The notes below the pieces were generated by a model. It searched no databases. It saw only the letters and a program-made list of their open reading frames with translations, and had not been told where the DNA came from. The translations under genes and the position numbers were made by a program. From the NCBI GenBank assembly GCA_009823505.1, contig VZQC01012293.1, forward strand, positions 769,406-833,405: 64,000 bases of DNA. Direction: 5' to 3'. Below are positions 54,981 through 64,000 of this stretch, piece after piece. This DNA is from Rhizomys pruinosus. Lineage: Eukaryota; Chordata; Mammalia; Rodentia; Spalacidae. Position 1 is the first letter of the stretch. Every line of letters begins with the position of its first letter.

Positions 54981-55635
54981 TCATTGATTATTTGGCCCAA
55001 CAGCCCAGAGGCAGGTCTTGTCGATGTATGTGTTCCTCCAATCCCTTAGCAATAAAATGATGCTCCGTGTAGACAGTACAAAACTGTTTGCTCTTTTAGT
55101 TTGATGAATGCACTTATGTTCATTGTCTTCTATAAACCTTTTGGGAAACATGGTTTTATCTAATATTTTCTCTACTTTTTGTCTTGAATTTTGTAATATT
55201 TGCCGAAAAGTTGATTGGTAATAAAATTTAGATTCCTGTTTATGGATTACATAGCTAACATTGTCAAGAATGCACAGCACAGCGTAAACATAGAACTCTT
55301 GAACAATCCTTTTCTGGACTTGTGCTTTTTTTGAACTGGATTCAAATCTAAACTGAGTAAGGCCACACAGGGTGTTAAAATAAAAAATTATACAGTTGGA
55401 ATGCACCAAGCCCCTGCGCTGGGGGAGATACTCATTTAAGGGAGTCATTTTGAAGAAGCCAGTTCTTATTTCTTGTCACCTGGCAAGGCCATCTAAGAAA
55501 ATATACTGTGCAAACCTGATTTTTTTCAAGCCACACACATTGTCTAGATGGAAAAGCAACTTCGAACATCCCATAGTGTTAGGGAAATTATTTTCTAAAT
55601 ATGTCAACATATCCTCCAGAAGAAAAGCAGTTGCT
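54981..55635 (-). pseudogene. Unrecognised open frame, possible gene relic or retrocopy
   Basis: A 155-codon ATG frame (54981-55448) continues upstream in the same frame through one TGA at about 55475-55480 to about 55635, giving roughly 215 codons with a single stop in AT-rich DNA. I do not recognise the protein. It is rich in F/Y/I/L, K/R and Q, with no signal peptide.

Two segments look alike: LLFHLDNVCGLKKIRF upstream of the TGA and IIFYFNTLCGLTQFRF after the ATG. A third, VLCILDNVSYVIHK, shares LDNV. No flanking target duplication or A tail is visible; an AATAAA lies on the same strand near 54907. It could be an old pseudogene, a single relic exon, or chance. Confidence 0.3.
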
Positions 55636-55892
55636 TAGGTTTTTGGACTCTTCTAGTGCTGCAAATTTCTCAAAAATTGGAAACAACAATATACTTAAGT
55701 AATTACTTGGACATATGTTAAATTATTTTAGGGGTGTGTTGGATGCTTTGCTCCAAATCCTGCAGTGGGTCTAATTCCATGGTAAGGTGTTCATGTGCAT
55801 GAGATGGAAGGGGAGAGGGAAACCTAGGGGATGACAAAGAAGCCAAACCAAAGGAATAGAAGAGAAAAACCCCAGTTTAAAAACTAAGCAGT

Positions 55893-56112
55893 AGGGCTGG
55901 AGAGATGGCTCAGCAGTTAAAAACACTGGCTGCTCTTGCCGAGGGCCTGAGTTTGGTCTCGGCATCCACATGGAGGTTAACAACCACTGTAACCCCAGTT
56001 CTGGGGGGAACCCAACACCCTCTCTGATCTCCATGGGCACTGTGCGACACGGCACATTTACACACATGCAGGCAATACACTCAGACACATAAAATAAAAA
56101 TAATAAAGAAAA
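55893..56112 (+). repeat. B2 SINE
   Basis: GGGCTGGAGAGATGGCTCAG head; the B box is altered (GAGTTTGGTCTCGG); tail 'GGCAATACACTCAGACAC'. Confidence 0.92.
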
Positions 56113-57261
56113 TATAAAAATGAAAAAAGAACTAATCAGTAATGTATTTACAAATACCATCTGCAGCAACTATTGGCACCTCATATCATTTTCAGACAGT
56201 TAAAGCACACTCTACACATTCAAAGTGAAAAACATCTACAGTTAGTTTTTCCCAATGACAGAGAAACAAGAGTGGGCTGGGAACATGGCTGGTGACCCCT
56301 CACTCATCCCCTGGCTTGGAAAGTTCTGTGTAGGGTCTGCTGACTACCATCAGGATTGCCCAGAGAGAGTGTGAAGCACAACTGTGCCAGTTTTGAATTA
56401 AAAAAAATCCACCGGGAGACATTTTTATCTCAAGCATACATACACGTGCAATCAATTTTTCTCTTTACGGCGTTATTGATTTTGGCGGTTGGCCTCCCAT
56501 TCCATCACCCTACTCCTCCCTGCTATCGGTTGCCTTATAACTTGCAAGTCTGCCTCTCTCAGAGAATACTTTACCTCACTGTTTTTTGTTTGTTTGCTTG
56601 TTTGTTTTATGCAGAAGACTGACCATGCCCTCCTTTAATCTCCAACTTCCTCCCTTCTTGTTTTCTGTCATCCAATGGAAATAATAAAAGTTATAAAACT
56701 GTTTCCTACACAGATGTGTGTCAGATCTCCCCCCCAAAAATAACCCCTCAAATTGACATCCCAGAGTCATTATTATCTCTTTTCTAGAATAGGGAAGTTA
56801 GATGTACACTGAACTTATCTTGTTGAAGAAGAATCAGTAGCCAATGTAATCAAATGCTAAGTGTGTGGCCACATACGTAGTCTAAAATATTTTATATTTG
56901 GTAATCCAGTGGTGTACATGTAGTGAAAGGGATATATGTGAGATCTTTGAAAATATACCATAGGTCAAAGAGAACACTGACATTCTAAAGACCAAACAAG
57001 TCTCTGAATGCCATCTGCATATTTGCAAGAACATCTGGTAACTTCCCTATTTCTGGGGATTAAAGTGACCTTAGCTCATCATTCAGAACATTCTATAACT
57101 CAGGCAGGTTCTCACTTCAGTTCCTGTGTTTGCCGGGGAGGCAAGCGTGTATTCATGAGTGTGTATGTGTCCTATGTGTGACATGTACTTTTTCTTACTA
57201 AAACCTCTTGGTCTCAGAATTCTTCACTTATTGTTTAAATAGGTGCAAAAAAGGCAGCAGA
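56113..57261. other. Intergenic, no feature recognised
   Basis: Low-copy DNA with a short (TTTG)n at 56582-56606. Nothing else supported. Confidence 0.4.
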
Positions 57262-57418
57262 AGCTGGACGTGGTGGTACACAGCTTTAATCCCAGCACTT
57301 GGGGGGGCAGAGGCAGGTGTATCTCTGTGAGTTCAAGGCCAGCCTGGTCTACAGAGCAAGCTCCAGGCCAGCTGGGACTAAAGGGAGACCCTGTCTCAAA
57401 AAGACCAGAAAAAAAAAG
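57262..57418 (+). repeat. B1 SINE
   Basis: 'GCTGGACGTGGTGGTACACA', 'GGCAGAGGCAGGTGTATC' and 'GGGAGACCCTGTCTCAAAAA'. Confidence 0.95.
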
Positions 57419-57839
57419 GCAGGGGAAACAAACAGAGGGTAGTGGGACCAGGTGTGCTTGTGCAGGTAGAGATGTCAGCCCAGGGAGGAGAGAGGAGCTG
57501 CGGCCACACTCACCAGAAAGACACACGGAGTGAACAGCTGGTGGCTCCCTTTGACACCAAGTAGAATGGAGAGCTCCATGACATGACGGGTAACAGAGAA
57601 CCAAGCCCACATGGGTAGGTTTGTGTCACGTCAGACAAATGAGAGCTCTCTACGAAGAAATTATTTAGCAATTCATGGACTAGAGCCAATCTTTAATAAT
57701 ATTATAAAAGTTATGTAACTACAGCAATGAAATCTTCACAGAATCAGTTTCTTTCTAGGGACTAGCTCCCAGAGAAGTTATCTTATCCAAAGTGGGCAGC
57801 CCTAAACACAGGTACACAAGAGCATTGCTAAATGGATTC

Positions 57840-57842
<3 letters not shown>

Positions 57843-57878
<36 letters not shown>

Positions 57879-57899
57879 ACGTGAGTGCGTGTGCATGTG

Positions 57900-57931
<32 letters not shown>
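57843..57931. repeat. (CA)n immediately followed by (GT)n
   Basis: CA run at 57843-57880, a short GTGAGTGCGTGTGCA junction, then GT to 57931. The two arms are complementary, so the whole can fold as a hairpin; it is alternating purine-pyrimidine throughout. Confidence 0.96.
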
Positions 57932-57989
57932 AGGTATGTATATTTAAATATATGTATATGTAACAATAATAATCAAAGATCAGGACAAC

Positions 57990-58095
57990 AAATTGAGAGA
58001 GAGTAGGGCATATGGGGGGAATTGGAAGGGGACTGGTGGGGGGAGATGGAAATAATGCAAATACTCATGTATGAAATTGTCTAAAATAAAATAAG
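57990..58095 (+). mobile_element. L1 3' end (different 3'UTR type)
   Basis: G-rich GGTGGGGGGAGATGGAAATA followed by 'CTCATGTATGAAATTGTCTA' and AAATAAAATAAG is a familiar rodent L1 3'UTR end, not the type found at 11.8, 45.6 and 60.3 kb. Confidence 0.6.
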
Positions 58096-58464
58096 AATGC
58101 AGATAGCATAAAAAGTTATGTAACTAGAAAAAAAAGACATTTAGGTCAAAAGCTGGCATTAACATGAGAGCTCAAAATATTAACAATTTGAATACAAAAT
58201 GAGCTAGTGAGTTTAATATTAGGCTGATTAGAAGATATTAAAAATGAACTTTTGTTTTTTAGGATAAGAACATTGGTTCTTAGTCATGGTTTTTCATTAT
58301 TTCCAGAGTTTCATGAACATTCCAAAACTGTTTGAGAACTTTTCCATTTTTCAGTCCTCTGAAAAAAAAAAAAAATCTAGGTGATCATGATTTGTGGGGA
58401 GTGGAAGCGTAGGTGGAGTAATGAAACAAATCCAAACAACTTAGTATTGCAACTCACTTAATAA
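58096..58464. other. Intergenic, no feature recognised
   Basis: AT-rich, nothing supported. Confidence 0.4.
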
Positions 58465-58476
58465 AACTAAATCCAG

Positions 58477-58698
58477 GGCTGGAGAGATGGCCTAGCAGTT
58501 AAGAGCACCAACTGCTTTTGCAGAGGACCCGGGTTTGATCCCCAGCACCCACATGGTGGCTGAGAACCATCTTTAACTCCAGTTCCAGGGGAATCTGACA
58601 CCCTCTTCTGACCTCCGCGGCATTGCATGACACAGGTTCACAAACCTACATGCAGACAGTACATTCATACACATACAAAAATAAATAAAAATAAAAAT
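58477..58698 (+). mobile_element. B2 SINE with 12-bp target duplication
   Basis: Complete B2; AACTAAATCCAG at 58465-58476 and 58699-58710. Confidence 0.96.
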
Positions 58699-58923
58699 AA
58701 CTAAATCCAGAATACTCAAGTCATTGAGTTGAAGGGGAATTTTCTGGAAGCAGTTACAATCAAAGAGGCCTTTCTTCTGGATAGGACCTCAGAACCGTGG
58801 CTCTAAAACAGAGACCTGTTTCAGTGGAAGAAAACAAGCTTTGCACATCTGAACCTATCTTTACAGTTAAAAGAGAGAGAGAGAGAGAACTTAATGGAGA
58901 ACTGAATCCAGAGAACGAGGGGA

Positions 58924-58977
58924 GAGAGGCAGGAGGCCTGGGGAAAGCGAGAGAGGCAGGAGGCCTGGGGAAAGCAC
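58924..58977. repeat. 27-bp tandem duplication
   Basis: GAGAGGCAGGAGGCCTGGGG begins at 58924 and 58951. A (GA)n lies just upstream at 58873-58890. Confidence 0.95.
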
Positions 58978-59593
58978 AAGGCTGGAGGAAAGGCCATCTG
59001 CAGAGCGATTAGCAAATCCCTCCCCAAGCAGAACATTTATAGCTTTAAGCTGTTTAACACCAACCAGACCACATTGTTTTAAAAATGCTATTTACTGTTA
59101 TTTTCTTCTCTAAGTGCAGAAACTTTTTCAAAGAGGAAAGCGGGGAGGTGCCTGCCTTCTATAACTACCGTGGTAAATCTCAATTTGTCACAAGGTTTGG
59201 TATTTCATTTCTAAGAAGGAAAAAATACCTTGAAGTATAACTTCTAAACCTGCTAGACATTCAGTTTTGTCCATTCTTTGAAACAAATTAATGTGATATT
59301 CAAAGGAACGACTTTGTAAGAAACCAGGTAGACTATGCATTTGACCTCCTCTGATTGCTAAGGAGCATAGCAGAAGGAGTTTCTAAATGGGAGCTGGCTG
59401 GGTTTAAAGAAGAGAAATAAAGGTAAAAATGGAAATTTAAATATAAAAGTACACACTAAGATTATAGTTAAGGAAATGAAGCTTACATCTTATGTAAGCA
59501 CAGATCCTGCATCCCACCCCTAGGGAACTAATGCCCATGACAGAAAGGCCCCAGCTCCTGAGGCAATGACAGAAGCAGGACCCGGAGAGAAAT
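58978..59593. other. Intergenic, no feature recognised
   Basis: Low-copy DNA up to the target site of the L1 insertion. Confidence 0.4.
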
Positions 59594-60360
59594 AGAAAAT
59601 GCAAAGTAGGACTCCATCGTATACATGTACCATATTTTCTCTATCCACTCATCAGTTGAGGGGCACCTGGGCTGGTTCCAGCTTTTTGCTATTGTGAACA
59701 GAGCTGCAATAAACATAGCTGTGCACGTATCTTTGCAGTAAGTTGTGTCTTGTGGGTATATACCCAGGAGTGGTATGACTGGGTCAAATGGAAGGCTCAT
59801 TTTGAGTCTTCTAAGGGTTCTCCACACTGCTTTCCATAGTGGCTGTACAAGTTTACATTCCCACCAGCAATGGATGAGTGTTCCCCTTTCCCCGCAACCT
59901 TCACGCATTATGTAATTCATTCATGTTCTGATCCTAGCCAGTCTTATTGGTAAAGATGATATCTCAAAGTGGTTGTTAATTTTTTGCATTTCCTTAATTA
60001 TCAGAGATGTTGAACAGTTCTTAAGATGTCTGGACTCATTTGATCAACTTGATTGAACAACAACCTGTCACCGCCCACTGATGGTGGGACTGTGGGGGTT
60101 TGGGCACAACAGTCTGTAGATTGGTTTTGGCACGAAGGATTTATTACTCATGGATTATCACTTATAGCTAAAAAAAAGAAAAAAAAAACCTGAAAGATGC
60201 AGGACAGTTATGGCAAATACATGATCTGGGATGGGGTGGGGGTGGGGGGGAAGGAAGGGAAATAGTGCCTGATCTGAATTGGGGAAAATGATGTACGAAA
60301 TGCACAAACCATCAATAAAAAATTAAAAAATAAAAAAAAAAAAAGAAAATGCAAAGTAGG
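59594..60360 (+). mobile_element. L1 insertion with internal inversion (twin-priming type)
   Basis: 59611-about 60018 is the L1 ORF2 end in reverse orientation (minus-strand reading of 'GGAACCAGCCCAGGTGCC'-type sequence). From about 60019 to 60343 the 3'UTR runs forward (TTGATCAACTTGATTGAACA, G-rich block, ATCAATAAA, A tail). AGAAAATGCAAAGTAGG at 59594-59610 and 60344-60360 is a 17-bp target duplication. An inverted 5' part plus a forward 3' part inside one duplication is the signature of twin priming. No intact ORF. Confidence 0.93.
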
Positions 60361-60584
60361 GCTGGAGAGAGGCTCAGCGGTTAAGAGCGCCGACTGCTCT
60401 TGCAGAGGACCTAGGTTCGATTCCCAGCACCCACATGGTGGCTAAGAACCGTCCTTAACTCCAGTTCCAGGGGAATCTGACAGCCTCTTCTGACCTCCGT
60501 GGCATTGAATGACACGGGCGCACCAACCTACATGCAGAGAGTACACTCATACACATAAAAAATAATTAAAAAATATTAAAAAAG
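60361..60584 (+). mobile_element. B2 SINE inserted at the L1's own target duplication
   Basis: B2 starts GCTGGAGAGAGGCTCAGCGG directly after the second target copy; a third copy, AGAAAATGCAAAGTAG, follows its tail at 60585-60600. Confidence 0.95.
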
Positions 60585-60805
60585 AGAAAATGCAAAGTAG
60601 CAGGAAGTGGGGGGAAAGGCAGGAAGTGAGGAGAAGCAGAATTTAACTCAGGCAGCAACATCTGAAACTGCACTGGTTTTATCCAGCAAGTCTTTTGGAC
60701 TCCGTTGCCCTTCCTTAAACTGCAATGGCAATAAAGCTTACTGACAGTAAGAAGGTTGTAAGAACTTTTAATGGTAGAAGGCCTTGAGATAAGAGAAGAA
60801 TGACA

Positions 60806-61037
60806 GGGACTGGAGAGATAGCCTAGCGGTTAAGAGCACCAACTGCTCTTGCAAAGGACCCGGGTTCGATCCCCAGCACCCACATGGCAGCTAAGAACCG
60901 TCTGTAACTCCAATTCCAGGAGAACTCCAGTTCCAGGGGAATCCGAGACCCTCTTCTGACCTCCGTGGCATTGCACGACACGGGTGCACAGACCTACATG
61001 CAGACAGTACACTCATACACATACAAAAAAAAAAAAA
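60806..61037 (+). mobile_element. B2 SINE with 10-bp target duplication
   Basis: Complete local-type B2 with a pure A tail; AAGAATGACA at 60796-60805 and 61038-61047. Confidence 0.96.
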
Positions 61038-61047
61038 AAGAATGACA

Positions 61048-63757
61048 AAATAAATAGGAATCTGTCCTCCTTCTTTGGGGTTTGTTACAAGTTTAGCTGC
61101 CATCGAAATCTTTGTTTGCTGAGCTGCTGCATTCTTGCAATGGAAACTCATGCAATGGTGTCTGTTGGGGTCCAACCTGGGAAACAAACTGCTCTGGAAA
61201 CCCAAAGCAGAGAGAACAGAATTTCTTGTGCCCATGCTAAGAAGCAGATCCAGTCTTGGTGGTGCTGCCCAGTTCTTGGCAAGAGCAGGGACCACATAGA
61301 GAGCACAAGGATAGAGAGAAAAGCTGGGTTCTCTCACCCCAAGGTCAGGGTCACAAAAGCAAGTGAGACTCATGGCAGCTAAGTGGCTTCTGGGGGCCTG
61401 CTGAGGGGCATGATGGCCAAGGCAGGATGGAGGGCACAGTGTACTGGTTCAAGCTTCCCATGGCTCCCCTTAACCAAACCCTGATGAAAGACAATTAACA
61501 AAGAAGCACAGGACAGACACTCAGCCAGCAAGAGTGAGCGTCCCTGTGGTATTAAGCAAGGCAGAGTAGAGAAGGGAGCCATGGGTCTGAGAGTCTGGCA
61601 CAGGGATGGAGTATTAGTCTCATTAACACTAACACTGGGCACTAAATAAATTCAGAAAGGAAGGGAGGACCTATTATAAGTGTCCAATCCACTTTTGTAT
61701 GTCATATATACATTCATATGCAATGACATATGTACCAAGATGACTCAGAATTCATCAAGGTACTCAAGCAGAACTGGGTATAGGGATACTTGAAAAACTG
61801 TCAAGTAACTTTAGAGTTTTCTCTCTTTTCTTGCCTAAGCAATCAAAAGAGATCTCACTGGATATTGCTATCACCACCATCCTGAATCCAAAGCAGCTAG
61901 CTGTAGCTTTTTTTCTGGATGAGAGCCAAGTTTGATGGGCTTGAGGGAGTACCTGTGGAATGCACATTTCTCAGTATTCTGCTCCGAGGCTCCCTCCCAA
62001 CTCCCCAGCACAGTTCTCAAAGCCTGTGTTGCCTGGCTTGTGGCTAGACCACGGTGGTGCTAGGCATTGGCATGTGCGGGCCATGCCAAGCTGACTTCAC
62101 CACGATGATGTCGAGCTGGGGTTGGGTTACCAGTTTCAACATGTGGCTGTCAAAACCAGCCTATTCCTCCAACTTCATCTGCTGGCTGAAATAATTGGCC
62201 AACATTAAGCCAGGGACTAAAGACCAAAGAATCATTTAAGGCCCTGGAAGACTTCTCAGTACCAGCTGCTCCAAGTAAGCTCTTTATAGCAAGTCATATA
62301 CAGTGAGGTAGGACTTTGGAGGGAGACAGCTCTCTCCAAATCCCAGTTCTTTGTTTACTAACTATATAGCACTAGGTATTGAAAGACTTTCATCTGTAAA
62401 ATGGAGGGGTGAGAGGAGGGTTCTGCACATGGTACACACATAAGCCTGGTGCCCTGTAGCTTAGCCTATGTGTTCAGCCAGGATACCTCTTGTGCATATC
62501 TCATTAACCATTGATTAATCATCTTCCTCAAAGTTTATATGAGACTAAGACTTCAGGTTCACCCTTGTGAATGATGTTAGTCCTGTGTTGGATTGGACAG
62601 CAGGTCTTCCACGCCAGGGGATTATAAAACCTAGAAGTCAAGAAGAAGCGCGTCTCAGCCTAGCTGTGTGTGGCCTCTTCCTCTCACATAGAAAGCTTTG
62701 TAAACTTGAGGAAATATGGTGATGGGCAGAGAAGGACAAACATAGATGAACTTGAGGAAAGGACTGACTTTTACAGAAAAAAATCATAAAGCTTTACACT
62801 GTGGAGGTGAGTGGTAGAGAGAGATCCAGTCTCAGTGGTCAAGATCAGGAACTTGAATGCCTTGGAGGAGATCCTTGTAAAAGGACCCCTCCCTTTGAGA
62901 AGAAGCAGTCCTGGTCTAGAATTATGGAGTCAGACTGTTTTAGAGCATAATTGTGTTTTCTTAGGACGTAATTGCCTCAAAGCTACTTCTTACCTACAGG
63001 TAAATCTCTCAAGTCTGCATATGGTCAGGTCTCAAATCAATATCTCCTCCTATTCACTCGTGTGCCATGGATGCAGCAGAAAGGATAACCCCTGGCCAGG
63101 CACATGTGCATCAGCAGTGCGAGGCAAGGTCCACGTGAAAGGAAGGGTGGGAGGATGCAGGGCATCCAGGCAGATGTCTATAAGTGCTCCAATGCAGAGA
63201 CAACCCTAGTTACTGACCCAGAAAAGCTAGAAGTGAGCCTGGAAGAGCAGGTCAGCTGTCCTACCCTTCCCTCCAAAGGAGAGTTTAAAGTTCTCCAAGG
63301 AGTCTCACAAGTTCAGAGGATACCTTGGTTATCCTGTAGGATTTGGGACTTAGATTTCAATTATTTTGTGTCCATCTAGATACCTTTCCCTGCTGACAGT
63401 TCCGTATTGCCCACTTGTATAAAAAGACTCACCAGGAGAATAAATTATGTCTTCTCTTGTCAAAGGTAATTTGCGTTCACTAAATTACCTCCAGATCGAC
63501 TTCCTGAGACAAAAATAACTTCATAGTTTTTTATCCCCATCTATGTTTAGCTTGGAAAGACATAGAGATTTTGAAGTTAACCTCTCTCTGTTAGATACTC
63601 AAGAATAATTAAGCTAGTTTTCTTCTTAAATCAGCCAGATGTTTCATTTTAAGGTGGAACAATACATGATTTATTTGACCCAAGTTCTCATGGAAAGGCC
63701 ATTGCTTTCATTTTGACGGTCTTGTTTTGTGAGAGGTAAAAATGAAAAACATCTTTA
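61048..63757. other. Intergenic, no feature recognised
   Basis: 2.7 kb without SINE or L1 that I can name. Open frames at 60891-61373 and 62811-63209 (160 and 132 codons) partly overlap a B2 or lack motifs, and I do not support them as genes. Confidence 0.4.
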
Positions 63758-63762
63758 GGAGA

Positions 63763-63837
<75 letters not shown>
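63758..63837. repeat. (TC)n(AC)n compound microsatellite
   Basis: A TC run at 63765-63806 then AC to 63836. Confidence 0.97.
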
Positions 63838-64000
63838 AGATTAATGTTTGGCATCCATAGGAAACCACATTTTTTAAGAACATGAAAGTTATTGTTAATG
63901 GTGCTTTGCTGACTGATCAAACACTTAAGCTTCGGCCAATCATAATGGTTTCCATAACCTTTAAGAGAACTAAATGTGTCATTACTTGTCAAAATCTGCT

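Noticed and set aside
59528..59920. A 130-codon frame as a live L1 ORF2
   Set aside because: It is the reversed, truncated ORF2 end within the twin-primed L1. It lacks the endonuclease and most of the reverse transcriptase.
60891..61373. A 160-codon minus-strand frame
   Set aside because: Its C-terminal third is translated B2 SINE, and the rest shows no motif.

Overview
This window is nuclear DNA from a rodent. B1 and B2 SINEs are spread across it in dozens of copies, and B3/B4-type SINEs, L1 fragments and rodent-specific interspersed repeats are also present. The B2 copies carry a head (GGCCTAGCGGTTAAGAGC) and a duplicated 'CTCCAATTCCAGGAGAACTCC'-type body that do not look like mouse or rat B2. 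I therefore lean towards a cricetid (vole, hamster or deer-mouse type), but the species is not established.

There is one clear protein-coding gene: GAS1 (growth arrest-specific 1), intronless, on the minus strand. Its CDS is 28246-29292 and encodes 348 aa. It sits in a CpG island (about 28.19-30.53 kb). Upstream lie a TATA-like box, an inverted CCAAT box and a cluster of GGGCGG boxes. The 3'UTR is about 1.3 kb and probably ends near 26.93 kb. GAS1 is a GPI-anchored Hedgehog co-receptor with GFR-alpha-like domains. No other host gene can be supported. GAS1 is known to lie in a gene-poor region, and the rest of the window fits that.

Layout. 0-22 kb: repeat-rich intergenic DNA, including a 21-bp minisatellite that grew out of the end of an antisense SINE (1554-2090), L1 pieces (9.3-11.9 kb and 15.45-16.1 kb), many B1/B2 copies and several microsatellites. 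22-31.7 kb: a stretch with no recognisable B1/B2/L1 that holds GAS1 and candidate conserved non-coding blocks. 31.7-40 kb: repeats again. 40261-47009: a complete-looking endogenous provirus on the minus strand, with two LTRs of about 285 bp, a tRNA-His-like primer binding site and a 5-bp target duplication. It has decayed internally and has been invaded by two B1s and a 1.5-kb L1 3' fragment. 47-64 kb: repeats and unique DNA, including a TG-rich higher-order repeat (49.2-49.7 kb), an unexplained open frame (54981-55635) and a nested L1+B2 insertion showing three copies of one target site (59594-60600).

I found no evidence of an undescribed multi-gene system. The items most worth a second look are the 54.98-55.64 kb open frame with internally repeated motifs, the provirus, the SINE-born minisatellite, the triple target-site insertion, and the GAS1 GPI signal encoded by a CTG tract. 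All coordinates of repeats were judged by eye; family names are given only where the sequence was recognised.
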